IMG/VR virus record: IMGVR_UViG_3300032675_000104
Location: 1 to 28,976 of that record
Source: a virus
Direction: 5' to 3' (one strand)
Length of the DNA stretch: 28,976 nt
Shown here piece after piece: positions 20,795-27,888 of the stretch. Under the pieces are notes generated by a model. It was not told the DNA's origin. It did no database searches and worked only from the letters and a program-made list of their open reading frames with translations. Within the stretch, counting starts at the first letter, position 1. Each line of letters opens with the position of its first letter. The position numbers and the translations under genes are program-made.

Positions 20795-23190
20795 TGCCCT
20801 TTGACCCGAACAAACCTTTTGTGGTTGACGACGGCGACAAGTCTTCTGGGTTTGACCCGAACAAGCCATTCACGACGGTGGATGCTTCAAAAACCGACGA
20901 AGGCGACGGCTCCTACGCGGAATGGGCCGGGCGAAAAGCCGCCTCGATTGCGCGTGGGCTCGGACCCGTTGCGGCAGGCGCGGCGGCGGGCGGGGCGGCC
21001 GGGTCCATGTTGGGCGGCGTGGGTGCTATTCCAGGCGCAGCGGCGGGTGCGCTGGCCGTAGGCGGCACGGAGTTGGCGCTGAGCACCTACAACGCTCTGG
21101 CTCGCGCCACCGGCTTGCCTGAAGCGATGACCCCGGACGAAGCGACGGACAAGCTTTTCGACGCGCTCGGCGTTGCCCGCCCGAAAACCGCGGGGGACCG
21201 CATGCTGCGAGCGGCCGCCGGCGCGGCGGGCGGTGCGTACGGGCAAGCCGCGGGGGCCGCCGCAAAAGCCGCCGAGATGGGCCCTGGCGTCGCTCGAGAA
21301 GTGCTGCGAACGCTGGGCGAAAACCCGGCGATGCAGGCGGCGGCCGGCGCCGCCAGCGGCACGGCGGCGCAAGGCGTGGCAGAGGTCGGCGGGGGCCCCC
21401 TGGCTCAGACCATGGCTTCCCTTGGGGCGGGCGCGCTGACAGGCGCCGCGTCTTCCGGCGCGGGGACTGTGAAAGAAGCGGTTCTCCCCTCGGCAAAAGA
21501 CCCGTATGCCGCCGCCGTTACGGCGGTGAACCGGCGGCTGAAAGAAGCTGGGCTGACGGCGGAAGAATTGCTCGCCAAGAAAGCAGAGTTCCCCGACAAG
21601 CCGATGACGCTGCGGGATGTTTCGGGTCGCTCTCTCGAAGACTTGGGAGGGTCGGTCGCGCGCTCCCCGACCTCTGTGGGCGCGAGGATCCGAACTTTCT
21701 TAGAAGGGCGAGACAAGGCCGCGGGAGACCGCATGATGGCCGATCTAGCCAAGGAGATGAAGACCGACTCCGTGCTGCAGACGACGCGGGCGTTGGCGGA
21801 AGGCCGCAAAGCCGTGGCGGACCCGCTCTACGAGCTGGCGTTTCAGGGCGGCAGCGTGGCCCCGTTGGAGACGCAGTACCAGAACGCCTGGGACAAAGCG
21901 TCAAAACGGGTCGCCGATTTGACGAAAGAACGAGACAAGCTGGTTGCCGAAAGCATTACCCCGCGCGCTCGGATGACGACCACGGAGGACGTCTACACGA
22001 CCGGCTCTGAGGGGGCAAAACTTCGCGACAACCAAGCTCGCATGGCTAAGATTGACCGCGAGTTGCTGGCGGCGCAGGAGGACAAGGAAATTACGCTTGA
22101 CCACCTTCGTCGAGCGCAGGCCGACCGCGAGAGCGGCGCTCCTGGGGCGCTGTGGACGCCGACGATTGCACGGCTGCTGTCAAACCCGAGGATCAAAACG
22201 GGTATCCGACGCGGCATCGAGATCGAACGCGATCTTGCGGACTCCGAAGGCCGCCCGATGAACTTGCGGGAGTACGCGGTTACCGGAATTGACGAAAATG
22301 GCGACCCGATTGTTTCGCGGGTTCCGAATACTCGCCTACTTGCGGCGGCCAAAAAAGGTTTGGATTCTATGCTAGAGGCCAAGGGCATGCGGGATGAACT
22401 GACGGGCCGGTTTACCGAAGAGGGCCGCGCGGTCGACAAACTCCGTAGCACTCTTTTGAGGGAACTTCGAGAAAACAACGACACCTACGCTCAAGCAAAC
22501 GATATTTGGGCCGGCGAAACCCAGTCCATGGAAGCCGTGCGCGAAGGGCGAAAATCGCTTGACCCAAAAACCAACCCAGAAGAAACCGCCGAGTATGTTG
22601 CCGGTTTGACATCCGCACAAAAAGAGTTCGGTCGCATGGGCGTGGCCGATACGATTCGAACGAAAATATTGAAGGCCGGGTTCGACGAGGATGAAGCCAA
22701 AAAAATCATCAACAGCAAGTGGGCGAAAATGCAGCTCGCCCCTTGGTTCGACTCGCCGGAAGCCGCCGAAAGGTACATGAACTCGGTGTTGGCCGAGAGG
22801 TCCATGTTCCAGTCGGCCGCGAAGGATCTGAGCGGGTCCGCGACCGCCCAACGCCTTGCCCAGGACCGCAATCTTGAGGCGGAAAAAGATCGCGTCGGCG
22901 AGCATTTGGCGGACGCCGGAGTAAAGGCAGCCAAGCAAAGCTATTTGAGCGCCGCGAAATCGATGTTCAAGGCGTTCAAGGCCTATCGCGAACGCGGCGG
23001 AACACGGAACGAAGACTTCGAAAACGCCGTAGCCCAAATCGTGTTCAATCCCGACGTCAATCTGGAAGACCTGACCGCGCCTGCGGCCCTGCCGCCCCCG
23101 GCCCGTCGCGTTGGAGCGACGGGCGTTCCCGCGGGCATTTTGGGGGCGTTGGGCGTAAGCCCGGTGCCGGCGGGAGACCTCCCTCAATGA
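20794..23190 (+). CDS. Large internal virion / ejection protein, 798 aa
   Basis: ATG 20794 overlaps the previous TAA by one base. The N-terminus carries a duplicated FDPNKPF motif (residues 3-9 and again near 20). Residues about 45-235 are Ala/Gly-rich with repeated small-residue helices (AAGAAAGGAAGSMLGG, GAAGGAYGQAAGAAAKAAE), suited to membrane insertion. From 250 to 750 the protein is long, charged and helical (KRVADLTKERDKLV, LRRAQADRESGAPG, AAKSMFKAFKAYRERGG). It ends in a Pro/Ala/Val-rich tail. No catalytic motif is recognised. By position and composition it is an ejection protein of the T7 gp15/gp16 type, but without a visible transglycosylase domain. Confidence 0.72.
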   Translation: MPFDPNKPFVVDDGDKSSGFDPNKPFTTVDASKTDEGDGSYAEWAGRKAASIARGLGPVAAGAAAGGAAGSMLGGVGAIPGAAAGALAVGGTELALSTYNALARATGLPEAMTPDEATDKLFDALGVARPKTAGDRMLRAAAGAAGGAYGQAAGAAAKAAEMGPGVAREVLRTLGENPAMQAAAGAASGTAAQGVAEVGGGPLAQTMASLGAGALTGAASSGAGTVKEAVLPSAKDPYAAAVTAVNRRLKEAGLTAEELLAKKAEFPDKPMTLRDVSGRSLEDLGGSVARSPTSVGARIRTFLEGRDKAAGDRMMADLAKEMKTDSVLQTTRALAEGRKAVADPLYELAFQGGSVAPLETQYQNAWDKASKRVADLTKERDKLVAESITPRARMTTTEDVYTTGSEGAKLRDNQARMAKIDRELLAAQEDKEITLDHLRRAQADRESGAPGALWTPTIARLLSNPRIKTGIRRGIEIERDLADSEGRPMNLREYAVTGIDENGDPIVSRVPNTRLLAAAKKGLDSMLEAKGMRDELTGRFTEEGRAVDKLRSTLLRELRENNDTYAQANDIWAGETQSMEAVREGRKSLDPKTNPEETAEYVAGLTSAQKEFGRMGVADTIRTKILKAGFDEDEAKKIINSKWAKMQLAPWFDSPEAAERYMNSVLAERSMFQSAAKDLSGSATAQRLAQDRNLEAEKDRVGEHLADAGVKAAKQSYLSAAKSMFKAFKAYRERGGTRNEDFENAVAQIVFNPDVNLEDLTAPAALPPPARRVGATGVPAGILGALGVSPVPAGDLPQ

Positions 23191-23426
23191 GCGCCGATCT
23201 CGTCGGCGAGGGTCTTGCTTCCCTCGCGAAGTCTATTCTGGACGAGGCGTCTGGCGCTAGTGTAGGGTTGGACCTGCGCTTGGACGCCTTCAAAGCGGTG
23301 ACCGCCTACTACGTGGGCGTCAAGAAGGTCGGCGGCAAAGCCAACGACGACGATGGCGACACAGAAGGAGGGCCGATTCTTGACAGGTTCCGTAAGCGGA
23401 TCACGATTGCGTCAGGTGGGAGTTGA
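23187..23426 (+). CDS. Small hypothetical protein, 79 aa
   Basis: Starts at ATG 23187 in an ATGA overlap with the ejection-protein stop. It is mostly helical (EGLASLAKSILDEA, LRLDAFKAVTAYYVGVKKV), with an acidic DDDGD run near 54-58 and a basic C-terminus (RFRKRITIASGG). No family is recognised. The downstream membrane-protein gene starts within its last 47 bases. Function unknown. Confidence 0.65.
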   Translation: MSADLVGEGLASLAKSILDEASGASVGLDLRLDAFKAVTAYYVGVKKVGGKANDDDGDTEGGPILDRFRKRITIASGGS

Positions 23427-23691
23427 TCGGGAAGTTCCCGACCCGGCGTCCGCCCCCGCCGCTCAGACGCCTCGCCGCGACGACGCCGCGCTCGCCCTGC
23501 TGCTGACCGCGCTCAAGGCGCTCAGCCAGCGCACGGTCGTGGCGTTGGGCCAGCTGGCCGCAGTGTTCGCACTGTTCTCGGTGTGGTGGCTCTTCAACAA
23601 CGCGCTGCCGGCCGATCCGTCGGTCCATCAGCTCATCGGCCTGGGGCTCTACGGCGCCCTGGTGCTGGCGGTCTTGTGGGTGAAGCGCTGA
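23380..23691 (+). CDS. Two-helix membrane protein, holin candidate
   Basis: About 103 residues from TTG 23380, chosen because AAGGAGGG (23365-23372) lies 7 bases upstream; ATG 23353 in the same frame would add 9 residues but has no such site. After a basic, Pro-rich N-terminus come two hydrophobic segments, VALGQLAAVFALFSVWWLF and LIGLGLYGALVLAVLWV, joined by a short loop NNALPADPSVHQ. The C-terminus is VKR. Two membrane helices in about 100 residues fit a class II holin, which would time lysis, but no endolysin gene lies beside it, so a structural membrane role is also possible. Confidence 0.62.
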   Translation: MTGSVSGSRLRQVGVDREVPDPASAPAAQTPRRDDAALALLLTALKALSQRTVVALGQLAAVFALFSVWWLFNNALPADPSVHQLIGLGLYGALVLAVLWVKR

Positions 23692-23867
23692 TGCCGTGGA
23701 AGCCCGGTGACGCCAAGAGCAAAACCAAGGCCGCCTCGACGCCCAAAGCCAAGCGGCAATGGGCCCACGTTGCCAATTCCGCCCTCGCCCGGGGCGCGTC
23801 TGAAGGATCGGCTGTCCGCCAGGCCAGCGCGGTCGTGAAGCATGTGAAGAAAGGACGCAGCAAATGA
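23691..23867 (+). CDS. Small basic protein, 58 aa
   Basis: ATG 23691 overlaps the membrane-protein stop (TGATG). The product is Lys/Arg-rich (KSKTKAASTPKAKRQWAHVANSALARG) with a central helix ASEGSAVRQASAVV. Similar short WKPGDAKxKTK...RQWAHVANSAL proteins occur in other phages by my recall, without known function. The charge suggests DNA or RNA binding or packaging with the genome. The stop overlaps the next start (ATGA). Confidence 0.7.
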   Translation: MPWKPGDAKSKTKAASTPKAKRQWAHVANSALARGASEGSAVRQASAVVKHVKKGRSK

Positions 23868-23998
23868 AGAAGCCCGTCGCCAAGGCCGCCAAGGCCATGA
23901 TGAAGGCCAAGCCCGACGTCGTGGTCGCCATCCCCGCCAAGGGGAAGGGCGCCGCCGCGAAGGCGAAGGCGAAGACCCCGTCCAAGCGCGGCTACTGA
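23864..23998 (+). CDS. Histone H1-like Lys/Ala-rich peptide, 44 aa
   Basis: Begins MKKPVAKAAKAMMKAKPDVV and ends KAKAKTPSKRGY: Lys and Ala make up most of the residues, as in H1-like tails of bacterial and phage DNA-binding proteins. AAAGGA lies upstream and the start overlaps the previous stop by ATGA. It is probably a nucleic-acid-binding peptide packed with the genome or acting on host DNA. Low complexity makes homology calls weak. Confidence 0.6.
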   Translation: MKKPVAKAAKAMMKAKPDVVVAIPAKGKGAAAKAKAKTPSKRGY

Positions 23999-24016
23999 CG
24001 TCGCCTGGATTGAGCC

Positions 24017-24730
24017 ATGAGCGAACTCCAGCAAGGCGGCGTGGTCACGCCGGGCCACCTCGCGGCCTGGTCGGTCAACGGCGTCTTGCAGGACGCCGGC
24101 ACTGCCACTGAGCCCCTGACGAACAGCCTGGGGCTCTACGGCAACGGCGGCACGCCGCTCGGCATCACGAACAGCGCCTACCCCTGGCCGTTTGGCGGGG
24201 CCTACACCACGATGGGCTTCGGCGTGTCGCAGACCGCCGCCTACGTGAACGTGTACGGCTCGCAGTCCCTCCCGTTCGAGATCATCACCGGCGGCACCGT
24301 CGCGCTCTCGCTGAGCGCCTCGGGCACGATGACGCTATCGTCCCCCCTGGGCACCGCGAGCGGCGGCACGGGGCTGACCGCCACGCCGGCCAGCGGCCAG
24401 ATCCCGATCGGCAATGGCTCGGGCTACTCGCTCTCGACGCTCACCGCCGGCAACGGCGTGACCATCACCAACGGCGCCGGCAGCGTCACGATCTCCGCGC
24501 CGCAGACCGGCGGCAGCGTGCTGTCGGTGACGGCCGGCACCGGGCTCCTGGCGAATGGCGTGCCCGGTGCCGCGATCACCACGACCGGCACCCTCGCCGT
24601 GGCCCCGACGTCCGTTTCCGCCGGCGCATACGGCGGCGCGTCCAGCGTCCCGGCCCTTGCGGTGAACGCGCAGGGACAACTCGTATCGGTGACCTCGGTG
24701 CCGATCTCTCTTGACGGAGGCACCTTCTGA
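24017..24730 (+). CDS. Tail-fibre protein A, 237 aa
   Basis: The N-terminal 50 residues (VTPGHLAAWSVNGVLQDAG, then NSLGLYGNGGTPLGITN) recur at the start of the fibre gene at 27889 and probably form the attachment adaptor. The rest is Gly/Thr/Ser-rich fibre sequence with ASGGTGLT, AGNGVTITNGAGSVTIS and a VNAQGQLVSVTS motif, the latter common in phage fibres. It is short and may act as a hub or connector for longer fibres. The stop overlaps the next start (TGATG). There is only a weak ribosome-binding site. Confidence 0.8.
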   Translation: MSELQQGGVVTPGHLAAWSVNGVLQDAGTATEPLTNSLGLYGNGGTPLGITNSAYPWPFGGAYTTMGFGVSQTAAYVNVYGSQSLPFEIITGGTVALSLSASGTMTLSSPLGTASGGTGLTATPASGQIPIGNGSGYSLSTLTAGNGVTITNGAGSVTISAPQTGGSVLSVTAGTGLLANGVPGAAITTTGTLAVAPTSVSAGAYGGASSVPALAVNAQGQLVSVTSVPISLDGGTF

Positions 24731-27700
24731 TGTCCAACACGATCCAGATCCGGCGGTCGAATACGTCGGGCAGCGTCCCGACCGCGGGCGCGCTCCAGCC
24801 GGGCGAACTCGGCCTCAATATGCCCGACGCTTACGTCTTCTTCGGCACCGCTTCCGGCGGCGTGTCGCAGCTCGGGGCCACCGTGCATGTCGACAGCAAC
24901 GGGACGCTGACCAGCACCCGGCCGACGCTGAACTTCATCCCCGGCTCGAACGTCACCATTAGCGTCGCCGACAACGCGGGGTCGAACCGGGCCGATGTGA
25001 CCATCAACGCCAGCAGCAGCGCCACCGTCACCTCGGTGGCGGTGACCGGCGGGACGACCGGCCTGACCACGACCGGCGGGCCGATCACGACCGCAGGCAC
25101 CATCGTGTTCGGCGGCACGCTCAACACCGCGAGCGGCGGCACGGGGCTGACCTCCTTCACCTCGGGCGGCGCGGTCTACGCCACCAGCAGCAGCGCGCTC
25201 ACCACCGGCACGCTGCCGGCCACGGCGGGCGGCACGGGCGTCACCACCAGCACGGGCACCGGCAGCAGTGTCCTCTCCACCAGCCCGACGCTGGTGACGC
25301 CCACCATCCAGAACATGGTTGCCACGACGACCAGCGGCGGGTCCGGCGTCACCCTGGCCGGCGCGCCCGTCAGCGCCACCGACGCCGCCACCAAGGCCTA
25401 TGTCGACGCCAACGCGACCGGCCTGCAGATCCACGGCCCTGTGGTGGCGGCGACCACCGGCACGAACCTGACCGCGACTTACAGCAACGGGGCGTCGGGC
25501 GTCGGCGCGACGCTGACCAATTCCGGCGCGCTGGCCCAGTTCACGCTGGACGGCGTCACCCCCGCCACCAACGCCCGCGTCCTGATCAAGGACCAGACGA
25601 CCGGGGCGCAGAACGGCATCTACGTCGTCACCACGCAGGGGTCCGGCTCCGTCGCCTGGGTGCTGACGCGCGCCACCGACTTCAACACTGCGGCGACGGG
25701 AAATATTGCCACCGGGGCCTACGTGCTGGTGTCCGGCGGCACGGCCAACATCAACACCAGCTGGGTGATGAACACGACCGGCTCGATCACCGTCGGGACC
25801 ACCGCACTGGCGTTCACGGAGTTTTCCAGTCCCATCACCTACTCGGCCGGCACCGGCCTGACGCTGGCGACCAACACGTTCAGCATCACCAACACGGCGG
25901 TGGCGGCCGGTTCGTATGGGTCGGCGTCGAGCGTGCCGACGTTCACGGTGAACGCGCAGGGCCAGCTCACGGCCGCCTCGAACACGTCCATCGCCATCGC
26001 CGGATCGCAGATCACGTCGGGCACCACCGGCAGCGGCAACGTCGTCCTGGCCACCAGCCCCACGCTGGTGACGCCCGCCCTCGGCACGCCGTCGTCCGCC
26101 ACGCTCACCAACGCGACCGGGTTGCCGCTGTCGACCGGCGTCACCGGAACGTTGGGGGCCACCAACGGCGGCACCGGTCTGACCTCCTTCACCTCGGGCG
26201 GCGCGGTCTACGCCACCAGCAGCAGCGCGCTCACCACCGGCACGCTGCCGGCCACGGCGGGCGGCACGGGCGTCACCACCAGCACGGGCACCGGAAGTGT
26301 CGTGCTGAATACCAACCCCACTTTCTCTGGGAACGTATATCTCAACAACATCTATCAGAGCAATTTGAGCCTGTTTTCGACCTACCCGTCTGGAACGACG
26401 GGCTTGGACGCGGGCGCGCTGCTCACTCTGTCAAATTCAAACAACTATGGTGCGAACACCGTTAGCTACTCATCGACGGACAATCGAATTTTCAACATCA
26501 ACATAAACAGCACGACCGCCGTCGAGCTTCGGGCTTCTTCTACGGCGCAAATGATTTTTGCGGCAGGAAACTATCAGTTTCAAAACCCGGTCGGAATCGG
26601 CACAGCTTCCCCGACGGCGGAACTCGACGTTGCCGGGCAGATCAACAAAAACGGACACAACACCGCCCCCTGGATCAACATCTGCACCGACTACGGCGCG
26701 ACGAACGGCGGCGACATCACGACGCCGCTGAACAACGCCATTGCGGCGGCGAACTCCGCTTCGACCGGCGTGACCATATACATCCCGCCGGGCAGCTACA
26801 CCATATCTTCGAATCTGACGCCGATCACCAACAGCGGGGTCGGCATCGCGGGCGACAGCAACTACGCGACGACCATCAACATTGCCTACGCGCCCGGTTC
26901 GGGCAACGCCGTGTTCACGTTCCAGAGCACGACCAGCGGCTCTCGTCTTCAGGGCGGGTTCATGCGCGACCTTCAAGTGGCTTGCAACCCCACCTATATG
27001 ACCTCCGGTCAGGTGTTGAACACCAGCTACACTTGGGACTTCAAGTGCCAACGTTTGACCGTCAATCAGCCGTACAACGCGGTCTACAATCGGCAGTACA
27101 ACACGTTGCGGTTTGAAGACTGCCGATTCGAAAACGTCAAGGGCGCCTTTGGCATCCAGTGCTACGGGGACGGGTCCGCCCGAAACGGCGAAACTGATCG
27201 ATGCGACATCCTCTACCTTCGTTCGGTCATCATCACCGGGAATGAAAACATCTCCGGGGCAGGCGGCTCCACTCCTAACTTGCTATGGCTGGACGGGTTC
27301 ATCCAAACGGTCCACTACAGCCATCTTATGCTTCTTGAAGGCGGGTATGGGTTCTACGCCACGAACACGCCCAACGTGGCTGCCGGAAACTGGCCGTCTT
27401 TCATTTACGGGGTGGACATCCAGGCGGAACAGTGCCGCTACGCAGGAATTTATGCCACCAACTTGTGGGATGCCTACTTCAACGGCGTATACAGCAACAT
27501 TAACGGAACCGCCAGCGGAGAAACTTACGCCGCCCCAGGCGCGTATTTGAACGGCACGACCGTATCCAGCCAGCCGACCATCGCTCGTGTTGCGTTCAAC
27601 AACGGGGTCATGGCCGGCAATAACGAGCACGGATGCAAAGCGATCAATGTCGCGGGTTTGTCGCTCGGCAATATGAACTTTTTTTCAAACGGAGACTCGG

Positions 27701-27879
27701 GAATTTATACCCCCGGATGCTCGAACGTGCTGGTGTCGTCCACTCGGTCTTGGTCCAACACAAACTACGGTTGGGATGGGTCCACCGGAACAAATCTTGC
27801 GGCCGCCGCTTGCAGTTTCCAGGGCAACACGGTGGCGTCGACATACGGCACGATCTCCACCGCCGCGTGCTTCACGTAG
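24730..27879 (+). CDS. Tail spike/fibre with beta-helix domain, 1049 aa
   Basis: Residues 1-530 are repeat-rich fibre sequence (GGTGLTSFTSGGAVYATSSS, NATKAYVDAN-like and VNAQGQLTAASN motifs; one block is duplicated perfectly). After a linker with GIGTASPTAELDVAG (about 620) the distal part (about 650-1049) resembles a right-handed beta-helix of pectate-lyase type: YGATNGGDITTPLNNAIAAAN, a VTIYIPPGSYTISSNL strand-turn, then short strands with NNGVMAGNNEHGCKAINVAG and FFSNGDSGIY. Such spikes bind and often cleave capsular or O-antigen polysaccharide; catalytic residues cannot be named here. GGAGG lies about 9 bases before ATG 24730. Base composition drops in GC from about 26300 onward. Confidence 0.85.
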   Translation: MSNTIQIRRSNTSGSVPTAGALQPGELGLNMPDAYVFFGTASGGVSQLGATVHVDSNGTLTSTRPTLNFIPGSNVTISVADNAGSNRADVTINASSSATVTSVAVTGGTTGLTTTGGPITTAGTIVFGGTLNTASGGTGLTSFTSGGAVYATSSSALTTGTLPATAGGTGVTTSTGTGSSVLSTSPTLVTPTIQNMVATTTSGGSGVTLAGAPVSATDAATKAYVDANATGLQIHGPVVAATTGTNLTATYSNGASGVGATLTNSGALAQFTLDGVTPATNARVLIKDQTTGAQNGIYVVTTQGSGSVAWVLTRATDFNTAATGNIATGAYVLVSGGTANINTSWVMNTTGSITVGTTALAFTEFSSPITYSAGTGLTLATNTFSITNTAVAAGSYGSASSVPTFTVNAQGQLTAASNTSIAIAGSQITSGTTGSGNVVLATSPTLVTPALGTPSSATLTNATGLPLSTGVTGTLGATNGGTGLTSFTSGGAVYATSSSALTTGTLPATAGGTGVTTSTGTGSVVLNTNPTFSGNVYLNNIYQSNLSLFSTYPSGTTGLDAGALLTLSNSNNYGANTVSYSSTDNRIFNININSTTAVELRASSTAQMIFAAGNYQFQNPVGIGTASPTAELDVAGQINKNGHNTAPWINICTDYGATNGGDITTPLNNAIAAANSASTGVTIYIPPGSYTISSNLTPITNSGVGIAGDSNYATTINIAYAPGSGNAVFTFQSTTSGSRLQGGFMRDLQVACNPTYMTSGQVLNTSYTWDFKCQRLTVNQPYNAVYNRQYNTLRFEDCRFENVKGAFGIQCYGDGSARNGETDRCDILYLRSVIITGNENISGAGGSTPNLLWLDGFIQTVHYSHLMLLEGGYGFYATNTPNVAAGNWPSFIYGVDIQAEQCRYAGIYATNLWDAYFNGVYSNINGTASGETYAAPGAYLNGTTVSSQPTIARVAFNNGVMAGNNEHGCKAINVAGLSLGNMNFFSNGDSGIYTPGCSNVLVSSTRSWSNTNYGWDGSTGTNLAAAACSFQGNTVASTYGTISTAACFT
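25147..25262. repeat. 116-bp perfect direct repeat, copy 1
   Basis: This block in the spike gene recurs without a mismatch that I can find at 26179-26294. The offset is 1032 bp, exactly 344 codons, so recombination between the copies would delete or add 344 residues without a frameshift. It encodes LTSFTSGGAVYATSSSALTT and the following glycine-rich segment. A shorter 27-bp piece just before it (25126-25152) also matches 24353-24379 in the preceding fibre gene. Confidence 0.93.
26179..26294. repeat. 116-bp perfect direct repeat, copy 2
   Basis: Second copy of the block at 25147-25262, in the same reading frame of the spike gene. The sequence just downstream changes abruptly to lower GC, so the repeat marks the border between the fibre shaft and the distal spike. 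Confidence 0.93.
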
Positions 27880-27888
27880 GGGCCGCCC

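Noticed and set aside
23340-23400. Programmed frameshift joining the 79-residue protein to the membrane protein
   Set aside because: The AAGGAGGG followed by CTTG recalls the RF2 frameshift site, but spacing differs and no in-frame stop follows. A TTG start 7 bases from that ribosome-binding site explains the layout more simply.
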